Part shown: positions 41,970-54,770 of the stretch, in pieces | Position numbering within the stretch: the first letter of the stretch is position 1 | Layout: every line of letters starts with the position of its first letter | Assembly: GCA_936450465.1 (NCBI GenBank) | Contig: OW388300.1 | Span: 49,837,378 to 49,901,377, forward strand | Length of the DNA: 64,000 nt | Source of the DNA: Gibbula magus | Lineage: Eukaryota; Mollusca; Gastropoda; Trochida; Trochidae | Reading direction: 5' to 3' | Made by a program: the position numbers and the translations under genes | The notes under the pieces: generated by a model | Told to the model about the DNA's origin: nothing | Database searches by the model: none | The model's input: only the letters and a program-made list of their open reading frames with translations

Positions 41970-42265
41970 TTATGTTTGACTTGACGTTATGACGTCATCT
42001 TCAATTTTATTCAGAATGATTCTATGGGTCTCATTTTGGTAAAACTTCAGGGTATTGCATTCTTTGTCGGTACCAAAGTGTTCCACGAGCACATTTACAG
42101 TCCTTGCAAAATATTCAGCATGCAATCGGCCAATATCCAAGTTTCCGAAAATGTCAAGTTTTTTGGCCAAGCATAACTTCTTAAACTTTGAGGCTGGAGT
42201 CACAATTTGGGGTCTTTGACAGGGCAAGTCTCGGATTACAGCACGAGTGATTTGAATTTTCCCAG
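41970..42265 (-). CDS. Orphan exon or gene fragment, unknown protein
   Basis: The minus frame is open from a TAG just beyond 42265 to the TAA at 41970. It reads ITRAVIRDLPCQRPQIVTPA, KKLCLAKKLDIFGNLDIGRL and TVNVLVEHFGTDKECNTLKF, with balanced, protein-like composition. The upstream edge atcagcattag|cctgg looks like a splice acceptor, so this may be a last exon. I do not recognise the family and found no upstream exon within the window. Confidence 0.45.
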
Positions 42266-42599
42266 GCTAATGCTGATCATGTTACCATGACCACATGTGA
42301 CGTGCATTTTCGCGAACTGATACCCTTTGATGGTAACCATCTGTACTCTACAGTACCAATAGCTCAACATGTTTTCTTACATTTACTAATGATATTACAA
42401 ACCATGGACTGTTTTGCAAACAGAAACTATAATCATTTAGACAGGCGTTTCTTTTGCTGTTCTGTATATTGGCATGGTCAAAACAAATATTCTGTGCCGC
42501 CAAGGGCGGGTAATTTGAGGACAGATTTCTTTGATAAGGTTTCCCATGGGTGATATAGTGGAGAGTAACGGAGCATATATAAAACAATTGGTAACCGAG

Positions 42600-43198
42600 G
42601 ATGGTTGAATGCCTTTAATCATTAAAGACACATACCAACCACTAAGGGTCTCCGATCTTTATAAAAAGGTTTGAACAATGATTACGCTCTACATTACAAT
42701 GCAAATATCGTTGTGGAGTTGAAGACATTCAACATTTCATCTTTTTGGAAATGTTTGTTTTATTAGATATATATTTCATAACTGTTATTATTTCTTCTTT
42801 TACGTCGTGTATAAGGTACTATTGCCATTTAGTTATACTAAGGATGTCTAATTATTTATTTGCATTCATTTTCTTTATCATCTTCCTTCTAATAAGAATA
42901 ATTCAAACTTTTATTGATTCAAGAAAGATACCTTCCTTATATATGAACATCTTACTACATTAGGTACATGTGTATGTGATAGGTATACTATCCAGGAAGT
43001 TCATATCAAAAAGGTTTAAATAATGCTGACTAACTGTCGGTGTCATGAGAAACTGTTTTGGAGATGCGTTCTGTCATTGTTATAAGTATCTGACTTAATT
43101 TGTGTAATCAATGTCATTGAGGTGTCATTTTGTAATTACATCATTGTTATTAATGATAATGTAAACTGTGTAGATAGGAGTCTCAAATAAACATATCT
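42600..43198 (+). pseudogene. LINE C-terminal fragment with 3' UTR
   Basis: Around 42690-42750 one frame reads CKYRCGVEDIQHFIF, a form of the C-x-C-G-x-x-EDT-x-HF motif near the end of many non-LTR retrotransposon polyproteins; TFIDSRKI at about 42915 fits the end of such proteins. After the stop at 42961 a UTR-like stretch ends with caaataaacatatctg. Very degenerate, so moderate confidence. Confidence 0.45.
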
Positions 43199-44410
43199 GA
43201 ATTCACATCACAAACTTTTTTGTGTCCTGGACAAAGTTCCAGTTACTATGATTTTAAAGAGAAACAGCTGAAAAGCTTCGGTTCTTGTTTTCACACCAAT
43301 ATTTTATAATTAGCTATGTCTCTTCTGATGAGTATTCTCAGTTGCTGGTGAATGTGTTGTGATGGAAACGTTAAGTAAGTTGGAAAATATGTTGCTTTAT
43401 AATGGTGGTATATGTAAGAGACAGGTTATATAGCGAATGTTTTCGTGGTAATTCGTCCTTACAAATCGAATCTTCATTTGTTAGTTCTGTTGTTCATATA
43501 AAACATAGCGTTTATTCCAACGATACAAGTTTTACTCTACAGTTGAGATTCTGTTCATGTCACAGATTTGTCAAATTAAACCTTTCTAATCTCATGACCA
43601 ATTTGTTATGTTTTGAGCACGCCAAAGAATGTTTGTTTGCAAATAATTTGGTATATTTTTCATGAGAATAATTCTAGGTTTACTGCAATATATAATTTCT
43701 AAGGAGGCGATGCATTAAAGGTCACCTGGCACACATAAATATAGGAACACACGTTTGTTATCAATTTATAAACGTGTAGTGCCCTCACGTCTTTGTCAAC
43801 GTGGGTGCTTCGACAGGATAAACCTCTCTATTTATTTCTATGTAGCTTTAAGAGGAATAACGCAGCCCAACCCATTCAGCTTAGGCGCTGTTGTAAAACT
43901 TTCTACATTGTATTCGAGTCAAGCATATTTTCCTGCCTTTATTCAAGGCCTTTATTGCATCAGAAAAACGATTCCCGGTAATTTATTTTTTTAAATTCAA
44001 CGAATTGCCGTATGTTGTATTTAGTCGTATTATTTATTGTCCAAAACTTTTGCAAAAAAAAACATTCTGCAAATTCTTTTCAGCTTTTCTGTAATAATAT
44101 AATAACAATAATAAACCTAACACTCACAACCTTCATTATAATTGTAATTCAACACTGCACATTTCATAGTAATGTTAAAGAAGAATAAGTTTTAAAACTG
44201 TGAAAATAATTTAGATCTAAGAAAATGTCAAAGTACAAAATACAGAATTTCGTAAGAAATTCATAAATTCACAAAATGTCTTGCAATTGGACATTGCACC
44301 TTTCCTCGTATAAAGAAGAATATTTTATTTTTTTGACAGACGAAATGACGGACGGATGGAATTCTAGGTACTACTGTCTACCACGGAACCATTTTTCAGA
44401 TATTTTATTA
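43199..44410. other. Intergenic, upstream of the sulfotransferase-like gene
   Basis: AT-rich. A possible splice acceptor (tattatttcag at 44406-44416) directly precedes the sulfotransferase start codon region, so a 5' UTR intron could lie here. No coding exon recognised. Confidence 0.4.
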
Positions 44411-44423
44411 TTTCAGGTTCACC

Positions 44424-45667
44424 ATGGCTTCGATGTTATCTTTAATGGGATCGACTCTTTTGATCATGTCTATAAGTGTTCTAAAAACAGTATATGGCCT
44501 AATTCAGCAGCCCACGTGGTATATTAATGGCATTCCATCACATCGTGACAAGACCTGCAACGAACGTTCAGTGCACGTGCAGAAGGTCGTATGGGGCAGG
44601 AAACTGTTCCATCGTCAACCAAGCTCCTCAAGTGAATTTATAACATCCCATGTTGAATATCCCCATCCAAAGATCCTCTTAGATCCAAACATATCCTTGT
44701 ATGAACTGGACAAGAAAGAAGCTACTTTCCTTAAGACTAAGAATAGTGTTGATATTTTCAGCTCTGACACACACCCTTTCATGAAGTGGGCACAAGCGAA
44801 TAATTCTGAAATGGTTTACACAATTCCCATTTGCGCCTTCAACAGGTTCGCTGAAGAGGTGGGCGATCCTGCGTTACCAGTTATATGGATATCAAACATG
44901 GCACGGTGCGGGTCTACACTGTTTTGGACAAGTCTTCGAGAAATTACCGGGAACCGTTTCTCTTGGAGAACTTGATGCAATAAAGGCCTTGACATTCTTA
45001 TATAAAAGCGGGAAAATATCTAAACACGAAGCATGTGATCTTCTCCGAAGTGTGATTCTGCCTGGAGCTCAGATGATAGTTCTGAAGACAGCGACGGAGA
45101 CATTTGCCGAGGTTAATGATATCTGTGCCATATTTCCCAAAATCAAACATGTTTTTCTGTACCGAAAAATCTTACCGTATGCAAAGTCTGTAAAGGGAAT
45201 GTTGCATTCAGACGCAATGAATATCGTAATGAAGAAAATCCTTGACTGGAGTTCATTCCATCAAAATGTGATGTATATAGAGCAACTGCGCATCGACCGT
45301 GATAATCATTTCTTGGAAGATTTCGTAGCAACTCTTAATTTCGTTGGCTTGTGGGTTTTGCATGCTGCTGCAATCATCCAACGCTACAAAGAGTTTGCTA
45401 ACCAAGGTACAATGTATACCGATTTTCGCGATCCTTTACAATGATCTGATTATGCATAAGGAAGAACTGATCACAGAAATGTTTCGAAGGCTTGATATCC
45501 CTTATAAATATGTTTTAAATCGCTTGAAAGGGTTTGAAAAAGATTCTCAAAGAAACTCGTCTTTCAGCAAGAAGAACATAGGCGACAGGAGAGAGTTGTC
45601 CCCTCGGGAGATGTCCGACACCAACGAAATTCTCTGCAGATATGACTTTCCGCCGTGTGATGTGTAG
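44424..45667 (+). pseudogene. Sulfotransferase-like gene, single exon, two frameshifts
   Basis: Sulfotransferases of this P-loop family move sulfate from PAPS to carbohydrate or protein, usually in the Golgi. The start (ATG 44424) is followed by a hydrophobic anchor (LSLMGSTLLIMSISVL), fitting a type II membrane protein. The 5'-phosphosulfate loop is NMARCGSTLFW (about 44900) and the 3'-phosphate region is KHVFLYRKILPYAKS (about 45150). The frame is lost twice: in the tttt run at about 44920 the following homologous sequence (KLPGTVSLGELDAI) moves to another frame, and near 45405 it moves again to CIPIFAILYNDL and on to the stop at 45665. Each looks like one extra base. No other stop occurs, so loss is recent, or these are sequencing errors. 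Intronless coding also allows a retrocopy. Confidence 0.7.
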
Positions 45668-47079
45668 TAATTGATGTCCCGAATAGGATTTCACCTTCAT
45701 GACTGAGAACACTCTACGAAATCTCACTCCTCTGAAATAATTATCTATACGTAAATATCTCTCGATTCATGTATTACTTCATAACCTATGTAATGTCATG
45801 TCAGTATTCCTACTTTGCCACATAAACGAAAAATCTTGATTAGATTCCTCATTCACCTTCCTCAAAATTGTTAATCTTCTGTATAAATAAACTCAAGGGT
45901 AAAGGAAACTATACCAACATTTATTTTGTGTTATCAACTTTTAAGGCTTTTAAATAAAGCGGTATTCGTTTGTTAAATAATTTATTTGACCATGTTTTGT
46001 TCAGTTTCATAACCTCTTTTACAAATCGATGTACATAGATAGATGGTGTTATTGGAGATGTGCGATTTGATTGGGTGCGTGAATATGTGAATAGTGATAG
46101 CGGATTTTGTCCTCCTTATTTGTCAATGCAGATGATTCAACAAAAGCTTGAAGGGTGATAAGTCGGACATTCTTGCAAGATAATGACATTATCCACAGAA
46201 AAGACGTCTCTTGTGATATTGGCTGTATGGGGGTTATGTTGTCAGGGAGCATCCTGCAGAAAGGCCTGTAGCATTGAATACTGTGTTTCAAAACACGACT
46301 GCTAACTGTCTTTCTGTTGGCCTCAATATGTTAGGCCAATGCTGTCGATAACGTCACGGTGACGACATGATTACGCTAATGTACAGTACTGCGTATCCAA
46401 CTTGGCTGTAGCCTAGGTATTGCGATTTGGCCACATTCAACGATGCAACCTAGGTCTGTCTTGCTCCAAACTGCAGGGTACACATTTCCCTCTCTCGCCC
46501 TCGTGCTGCAGTCTTGGTAGGTAAGATTGTTGCCGTGACGACAGTGGCGTGTAACATGCTGATTGGTGGTTTTTATACCGTTTGGAACCCTTCTTGTCAT
46601 TGTTAGATGTAAAAAAAAATGCTTCAAAGTCAATATTAGGCAAGGTACACAAGCGATGTTGTTAAATAATGAAATTCGCAATGGAGACGATTATTTGATA
46701 TTTTTGGAAAATATTTTGGTCAAGTTATATCCCACCTTGTTATACCCCAAATTTAACCTGATCAGTGATCATTTACAAGTTTTATACATTATGAATATTA
46801 AATATATAACAACCAAAGTTTGCACAGTGCTCGGCACATAATCTTTCACAATATACAGTCATTGTTTTGCTCTTGTGGACGACTGCATCTGTTGCAAAGC
46901 TGCTATAAATGCAGTGCCTAGTGTTACAACCATGAACATTTATCACTTCCCACCGCCTTGACATGGACTGTAAGAGCTGTCGATTCTAGCACCTTCTTGC
47001 CAACAATTCGTATCCAGACATCCTTGACTCGGTAGTGCTGAATTATGTTTCCATTTTCAAAGATGAAAAACTGGATGAC
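45668..47079. other. Intergenic, nothing recognised
   Basis: AATAAA words near 45886 and 45954 could polyadenylate the upstream gene. The overlapping open frames at 46376-46681 have no motif. Confidence 0.35.
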
Positions 47080-47336
47080 TTAGTCATGTTCCCGATCTCT
47101 GTCAATCTCGTGCCATGGTGGCTATTCAATGCGGTAGAACCAACGAGCATTGGCTGGAACTAGCCAACCATTGATAGCACTGCACTGAAATTCAGTGTTG
47201 AATTGTACCCAAACCTTACTGCTAGTGGAACAGTTCTCCACAGCAGACAAAGTTGCCAATCCCCTGGTGGGAATCGAAACCCCAGGCCTCTTAGATCTTA
47301 TCATGCTAATTACTACGTTATCCCGCCCCTACAGTT
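47080..47336 (-). mobile_element. tRNA-derived SINE, second copy of the 3.4-kb family
   Basis: Reverse orientation. Minus-strand landmarks: ggggcgggataacgtagt at the head (47335), B-box-like ggtttcgattccc (about 47278), aactttgtctgc, tgaatttcagtgcagt, tggctagttccagcc. More diverged than the other copy, and the ACTC tail is missing. Confidence 0.75.
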
Positions 47337-47339
47337 TTT

Positions 47340-47992
47340 GGTCAGAATACAAGGATGCATTTAATGATCATATGTACGATTCATATCATCTTTTATTGTA
47401 TCTCCTGAATATTCGTATTTATTTATATATTGTTAAGTGTAATCCATTTAGTATAATTATGTTAACCTCTGCACAATGAATATTTCATCATCATGTTAAC
47501 ATATTTTACCTATTGCAATTTTAAATCATAGTTTCATTTTTTGAGCTCATAGCAGTGTGTCAAAAGGTTGATATAGTTATTTATGTTATATCAGTTTCCT
47601 ACATCGATCCTTTACCCAGATGATAAACACGCATTCACATCAATGATACGCAATGCTCAAATGTGCTTCAGTTTGATTAAAACTTACCATTTTCTGATGA
47701 ATAAAAGTTACAAAATAGTGCATCTACTGGTATAAGAACTCTTATCGTTCGGAGGTTTCCTCGCCAAACCATCTGATAGCAGTTCATAGGTTCACATTCT
47801 TTTTAAAACTTTGCATGTTTGATTTTGAAATTATGATCACAGTAAAATGTTTCCTTTTTCTTTTGTTTCATCAATAATATATTTTATTAGGTACACGTTA
47901 CACAGTATGTTATTGGAGAAGTATACCTGCAAGGGTCACCACTTTCCTTTGAGTGAAATGAGTAACTATATAAAATTAATTTTTTGAATATG

Positions 47993-48038
<46 letters not shown>

Positions 48039-50130
48039 ATTCTGAACTGAAAAACAAAGTATAGGTTTCCGTTTTCTCCAAGCCCCGATAGACTAAATTC
48101 ATCACACTTAAAACTATATTTGCACACGAGTAGGTGGGATACATATATCGAACATCTTACTTGTGCATTTGGATCGTTTGTATTGAACGAAAGGATGCCA
48201 TGAAGCGGAGTTCTATATTTATTATATACCCTTTTTTAGGCAAATTGTTTTTAAACAAATTATTTGATCAACTGTACTAGGCCGGCGTACCGCACATTGA
48301 TACACCGACGTCTGTTCGACCAGCTCGACTGATGATTTAATATATAAATAACAGCTTTATTTTCAGCCCATGATCAGCCCAGTAAAGCTTTATGTGAAAT
48401 GTTTTAAGTGCGTTAACACAATGAAAACATCAAACTTGCTTGAAATAAAATGTAATTCAAAAGAAATGAAAATTAGAAACAACATTCTGGATTCCGTCCT
48501 TGCTTCTTTCTAATGACGAAACCATGGAAATGGTGTCACAGTCATAAACGGTTGTGACGTTAGGGACGTAGGGAAGCCTTCGAAAATGCTTTCTGATTCC
48601 CTTAGCACTGCGCTTTTTGCCTTATAAATAATCAAATCAAATCAAATCCAGGATAACAAATTTACTATTTGAAAGGTTATTTCCAGTGTGATGAAAACAT
48701 AAATTACGAAGGATTGAATTGAAGAAACATTATTGCATACGGAAAGTAGCAAACCTGCTGAAGTTGAGAGAAAGTAGAACCATCAGTCGTGCATTACGGA
48801 ATTCATTGTGCACTACGAAAATCGCCCATGCGAACCATATTGCACGATTGTATTACTATTTTAAGTTTAAATGGGTATATACTAAAGTTTAAAACGACAG
48901 CTAACATTAATATATCAAAAAAATGTTTAAACTGTCGTGAAAGAAATATAAGGAACAACAAACTCCATCTAATGTTTTCTCTACTTTTTAATGTTAAGTA
49001 TGCCCCCATCAATCAATATGATATTTACCCCCACAGTGAGTTTACATTTTACATTCAATAACCTTTGCATCTGCATGATATGCCCATACCATTTGGTGGT
49101 TTCCTACAGCAAAGTGTTTGTGATTACATGATGATGAAACCTTGCACACTCGAATCATGAGCGGTGAAGCCATTAAGTATGAAACCGTATACTGAATGAA
49201 ATATTGCAGGATGCATGTTTAATTTTAAACTCCAATATGCAGAGAAACGTATTACAAAGTAATACAATATATGTGTATCAATAATTATTATATTATGAAT
49301 TATATAAAACGACTTTCAATGGCATCTGACCTATAATTCGTATCTAATGAGAACGAATGACGCAAATATAAAATTATATTCGTCTCAAATGAATGATGCA
49401 AAAATAGAATTTTGGTCACATTTAATTTGGAGATTTGAAACTGCCACTGAACAGAAATTTGAACATAGATCAAAGCATGAGACCTATGAGATCATTTCCT
49501 TCATATAAATCCCAAATTACAATATGTGCTGATTAAGGTTATATCTTCTTACTCGACTTTCAATTGCTTAAAATATCACATCTCTAGGAAAACCATGGAA
49601 GGGACTCGTACATGCGTAGAAGCCGACACTTATGGCTCCTTCTCACGTTTTTACTCGTCATGAGACCTATTAAACGCTATAGAAGCAAATCTGTCTTCTA
49701 ATCTACTTTATTAAAATTTCCAAATTTACATTTGACTTAATGGCTGCAAAAAAGGTCCATTGTCTGGTCTTCCATCAGGACCACAACTTTGAATGGTTGT
49801 ACTTTCGTTATACTTAACTGATTGGACTAAAACTGGTTAGTTTCGGTTTCAATTAATGATTAATGATTATGTCCCTGTAAAAAGGAAAGTTTGGGGGCAC
49901 TTGAGTAGACTAGTGGATCGAACATGCGGGGTTGAGTTTTTGTGAATATCTGTGTTCGATTAAGAGGCAAGTTGGTGGATCTCTGACAATGCATAATATT
50001 TGCTAGTTTAGTGGGAAGTTTAAGAAAAAACTGACAGTAATGTCTATAATTGTCATTAAAATAAACCCATGATTGATCACTAGTTTAACTTGAGAAATGA
50101 AACATGTTGTTTAACTTTATCATATGAAGA
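47340..50130. other. Long intergenic stretch
   Basis: No gene recognised. Apart from the AT repeat at 48.0 kb it is AT-rich unique sequence; a minor caaatcaaatcaaat run lies at 48632. The 90-residue frame at 48789 has no motif. Confidence 0.4.
47999..48036. repeat. AT dinucleotide microsatellite
   Basis: Nineteen uninterrupted AT units. Confidence 0.97.
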
Positions 50131-50139
50131 AGATAACTA

Positions 50140-51632
50140 AACTAAAGGGCAAAAGAAACTATAGGTCGGAAAAGTTGATCTTTTCACAACCCTCTACATG
50201 TGTAGTTAAAATTACAATGCTTACAATGTTAACCCAAGTGCCAAGAAGGGAAACACAACGCACAAACGCAACAAGTACCTACACCGACGTTGCTGACGTC
50301 ACAATTGAGAAAAACACGTTTTCACAGCTAGAACGCAATTCAAGTGCATGAATTCGCTATAAGAGACATGCCACGACTGACGCGAGAGCAGAGAGAGAGG
50401 GCGATAGGCATGTCTGAAATGGGATCAACCAACGTCATAATTTCGAGGACGTTTCGATGCACGCCATTGACTATCGCAAATGTGTTCAGACGATTCAGGC
50501 AGACAGGACGAACTCAGGACAGGCCTAGGAGTGGACGTCCACGCATAACTACTGCACAGGAAGATCGGTACATACGTACCATACACCTACGAAATAGATT
50601 CGAAACGTCAACGTCAACTGCCGAGACAGATTAGTCAACGAACAGTCTCCAGACGCTTGCGGGCAGCTGGTTTATGTTGCCACCGACCCTTCCGTTGAAT
50701 GGCCTTGACCCCACAACAACACCTTGAGAGACTGCGATGGGCAAGACGAGTTTTCCAATGGCAAGCACGTGATTGGCGTAGGGTCCTTTTCACGGATGAG
50801 AGTCGTTTCTGTATTCACCACACTGACGGCCGAGTGCGTGTATACAGACGAAGGGGTGAAGATTGGCAGCTGCATGCCTTCAAGAAGTCCATGCCTATGG
50901 AGGAGGCAGTATAATGGTATCTGGTGGAATTATTGACAATCAAACAACACCATTGGTCGGTATTCAGGGAAATCTCAATGCCAATCAATATCGAGACCAG
51001 GTCTTGCAGCCTGTTGTCATACCGTTCATCAACAATTAACCACAAGGCATACTATTTCAACAAGACAATGCGACACCTCATACTGCAATTGCTACTCGAA
51101 ACTTTCTTCAGCAAAACAACGTCAATGTTCTGCCCTGGCCGTCTCGATCCCCGGATATGAATCCCATAGAGCATCTGTGGGATCATATATATGGGAAGAC
51201 AAATCCGTCGTCGACATCAACCTCCACAGACTAGACGACAGTTAGAAGTAGCATTTAGGGAGGAATGGCAGCGACTGCCAAATGACGTAATCCGGTGCTT
51301 GACGTCATCAACGCGACGACGTGCGAGAGCTTGTATTGATGCTGGTGGTCGACACACACGTTACTGACATTCCAATTATCCCTCGAATAACTTTTACGTC
51401 TTCCATTTGCCGACTCTTGCCCATGAAATCTCAGTGTAACTTTCACTTTTGACCCCTAAGTAATTTGAATGCAAATTAAAGCTTATCCTTATGTGATTTT
51501 GTCATTTTGTGTACACCGTTAGATTCGCAATTGAATTTACTACAAATTACATGTAATTCATTAAAAATATCATGTGTTGTGTATTTTGTACAGGTCAATA
51601 AAACGACCTATAGTTTCTTTTGCCCGGTAGTT
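50140..51632 (+). mobile_element. Tc1-like transposon with complete terminal repeats, 1.49 kb
   Basis: The ends share GGGCAAAAGAAACTATAGG as inverse complements (left at 50147, right ending near 51625) within about 29-bp terminal repeats starting AACTA. TA dinucleotides at 50138-50139 and 51633-51634 flank the element, the target duplication of the Tc1/mariner group. It contains one decayed transposase gene. The ends are intact, so it could still be moved by an enzyme from elsewhere. Confidence 0.85.
50368..51367 (+). pseudogene. Tc1-like transposase, decayed
   Basis: Begins MPRLTREQRERAIGM at 50368 with a helix-turn-helix region and the GRPR-type linker (RPRSGRPRITT). The frame shifts near 50605, an in-frame TGA sits at about 50696, and further shifts occur near 50915. 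The catalytic residues survive in separate pieces: Asp in VLFTDESRFC, Asp in QQDNATPHTA and the last acidic region in SPDMNPIEHLWD, the last followed by a shift. The C-terminus ends RARACIDAGGRHTRY. Not functional. Confidence 0.85.
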
Positions 51633-51634
51633 TA

Positions 51635-52595
51635 TACTCTGTCAACTTCCACTTAACATGTGACATGGACATATTTAATTTCAATAAAAGGTCCTTATAT
51701 CTACCTTTGATTTCTCAACATATTATTCCATTTTGTAATGGCCACTCTAATTCGAAATCAAATCTAAACACACAGAGTAAGCGTTACCTCATGCACGTAC
51801 CTTCCTGTAAAAGCCTGTCTATTAACCGTCTATTTTCACTTTCAGGTTAATGCATGTCTTATAATATCCTCTATGTAGGTTCCACCCATGTTATTCATAA
51901 AATCGATAGTTTATATATCCTCATTTAACCTCCTATCATCTCTCCAAGATATTACACAAATATAAACTGGCAGGGAAAAGAAAGTGAACACCTCTTTTTA
52001 AATCACTATAAATAAAAAAATAAATATGGTAGTAGTTTGAGTTAAGGTATATTGGATAGTTCATTCATTTCGGAATACATTAAAATCATAAACTTTGACG
52101 TTTAATTAGCCAGTTTTGCACTCAAGAAATCCAAAAGATGTAGGGGTAAAAAAAACACAACCAAACCAAAACAAAACCAAACCAAAACCAAACAAGTCGT
52201 TCAATTCGTAAAATGTGCCACATGGATGCCAAATGTGGTCGATTCATGTGTCAGTGCATTATGAAATGAGAATTTAAAATGTCTCCTGACGTCCCCTGAC
52301 AGCTGTTTCTGTGTTCATGCAAAACCTGCATCGATGCTTGTTCATTAACTGGAGGTTGTGGTTTGATCCTAACACGCCATTGTGGACCGTCTGCCAGTTG
52401 TCCAATCAGCGACAAGTCTTGAGAAAATATAAACTATTGTAAAGCTGTAACAAACCCACGTTGTCACAGCCATCATGACATAGGTCATACATCAAAGTTC
52501 AGCGGCAAGTCCCTGTCTATTGAGCAGTCGAAAAACTTCGACTCTATCACTTCAAAGTCTTCTGGTTCACGTGTGTGTAGTGACACGCGCATCTA
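51635..52595. other. Intergenic, with a CCAAA-rich run
   Basis: A low-complexity aaccaaaccaaaacaaaacc run lies at 52155-52195. Nothing coding recognised. Confidence 0.4.
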
Positions 52596-52599
52596 TGGT

Positions 52600-52692
52600 G
52601 GTCGCCGGCAATGACGTCACTCAGAGATGGCGGCGTCTACTTCCTCCTACAGTCTTAACAAAACAAATTTATGCACCAGTGGTTATTGCTAA
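52600..52692 (+). promoter_or_regulatory. Possible CRE/YY1/ETS promoter with short first coding exon
   Basis: A perfect CRE (TGACGTCA, 52612-52619) is followed by gatggcggc (52626-52634), the core of YY1 sites that overlap start codons, and by an ETS-like acttcc at 52639. The ATG at 52627 opens MAASTSSYSLNKTNL and stops at 52692. The segment is richer in C and G than its flanks. It resembles a housekeeping promoter; no downstream exon or splice donor was identified, so this is tentative. Confidence 0.35.
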
Positions 52693-52739
52693 CGCGTTGC
52701 CATTGACCTTATATCCCAAACCATGAAATAGACTGTTCA

Positions 52740-54085
52740 AAACAATTGTTATTAAGAAATTAGATGTTTTGTCTTTATTTTCAATTACATCAATATTCAA
52801 CAAAATTTCAACAGAATCTGTAGATCTTTATAGAAAGAATGCAATAACATTAATGCCTGACCTTGTAATGAATGATTAAATCTGATGATTCTCTCAAACA
52901 GTTAGGATTGACTTTACAAAACGATGGCCAGTGGAATATACATATTGATAATATTTTGATTGTATCTGGAACAGCTGTACAATTACGCAGTTTAGTTTTA
53001 ATCACATACCCATTGCGGCTAGTTTTCAGAGTAACCACATGATAACAGAAGTCTTGTTTCAATATTACATGATTTGATGATTTATAAGATAATATATTTT
53101 ATTTGTTGATATAATATTCACATATACTGAATTTTCACATTACAAATATGGAATATAATAGACAGACACAGCCAAGAAATAAGATACAAGAAACCTTATT
53201 AGAAAAAAATCATGTTGATGAGGTCAAATATATGTCCGATGTTATACTGTGTGTTATTTAATTCAGAATTATCAACTTTAACCGAAAATAACCAGTTTAC
53301 GGTCAATCAGTTCAGTATAAGGAAAATACAACCGAAAACCGGACAATGGATCTGGATATATGGGGTGTAGGCCATACGAGGACAGACCATATCAGTACAC
53401 TACTATTGAGTAGGATGCACTATTTCACTGTTCCATTTCAGTCATGGATGTTGCGTTAATTAATGTGATTCTCCACTGTCTTAGAACTGGCTGACAAATG
53501 ACTGTCTGGAGAATGGGAGATATGAACCTTCTGTATTTTTCTGCAGATGTTTCTGTTGGAACTATGATAATTTCAATGACTAATAAAACTACAATTGGTC
53601 GATCTATTACTATTGCGTAATCGCAGTGACCGGTTAGTTGTGTAATAGCTCGCCCGTCCGTTAATTAGCGTTGATCCGAATGAACACACAACTGGTATGT
53701 CCACAGATGTCGTCAACACATAATCATATGGTCTAGTATGGTTGAGTATCCATTTCCTGTTTATTGTTAAAAAAAATTTAAAAGTTATTGGTTTGAGAAA
53801 ACTTAATTTTAAACAAATCTGTTCAGTTAAATCAGCATCATATATGTTCGTGTTGTGTAGTGATAGTAATGGGAACTATTTACGTACCGATGAATAACAC
53901 CAATGATAATGTTTGCATTTTTATAATCACGAAAGAAAGAGGTCGGGGTTGGGGAGTTGAAGTGGAAATGACCCACTGCAAATGCAATACACACAGCGGC
54001 TACATGTTTTATATGTCAATATTAATTATAATACGGCATGTGACACGTTGATATAATAACATTATTATTCTTCCTTCTTCCTTCT
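52740..54085. other. Intergenic, nothing recognised
   Basis: AT-rich; ends in a cttcttccttcttcttct run at 54070-54091 that also resembles the sequence just beyond the LINE's 3' end. Confidence 0.35.
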
Positions 54086-54394
54086 TCTTCTAATGACCCA
54101 CCCACTGTTAGATTGTTGTCAGCAGTGAAGGGGTACATGCAAAGTCTATATTAAAATTTTAACATCATTTGATTTGTTTACCATTCCGGCCGCTCTCTCA
54201 ATACGATACACTGTTTTTCCAAAACATCTTACGATTTTGACGGATATTTTTGACCTTCCCCTAACAACATATATTGAGTTGAGTAGATATGAAGTAACGT
54301 TTTGTATAGACGTTTCCACAGTATACTATTCTCTAAAATATTCACTTTATTGAAATGTTGACTCTTGAAATAATGTTAAAAGTGATATAGGAAA

Positions 54395-54770
54395 GCTATC
54401 CGGGAAAGTGCACGAACTCGAAAGTAGCTTCTCGGAAACCGTGTCTAAAACTCAAGTTCACGAAGTTGCATGTAGTGTTGTGATACGAAACCTGCCAGCT
54501 CGCGGGTAAACTTATCCGGGACTGACTGAAGATGACGGATGTCCGCGTCATGAAACATGAAAGGAAGAAGCGGAAAGACAACAAACCAGGTGTGATTATT
54601 GCACCTGTTGAAACACCGGAGCAGAAGTCGAAGCTGTTGAAACACAAACGACACTTGAGAGAAAGCAGAGACTATTCTCGAGTATCATGTATATATTGAC
54701 ACTGCCCTCTCCCGGGAGGAGTTGATGGCCATAGGAAACCGTGCGGCTAGGATTTTGGAACTCCGGTGGA
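54395..54770 (+). pseudogene. LINE ORF1-like remnant
   Basis: One frame gives HELESSFSETVSKTQVHEVA and VVIRNLPA, a coiled coil followed by an RRM-like start; another, from the ATG at 54532, gives VRVMKHERKKRKDNKPGVII and KSKLLKHKRHLRESRDYSRV, and a third YIDTALSREELMAIG. The order fits the RNA-binding ORF1 protein of L1-type elements, with two frame changes. Its end overlaps the beginning of the endonuclease frame. Confidence 0.55.

Noticed and set aside
42287..42553. Frame with FANRNYNHLDRRFF, faintly like a DIRS RNase H end
   Set aside because: The resemblance is limited to a few residues and no neighbouring DIRS motif was found.
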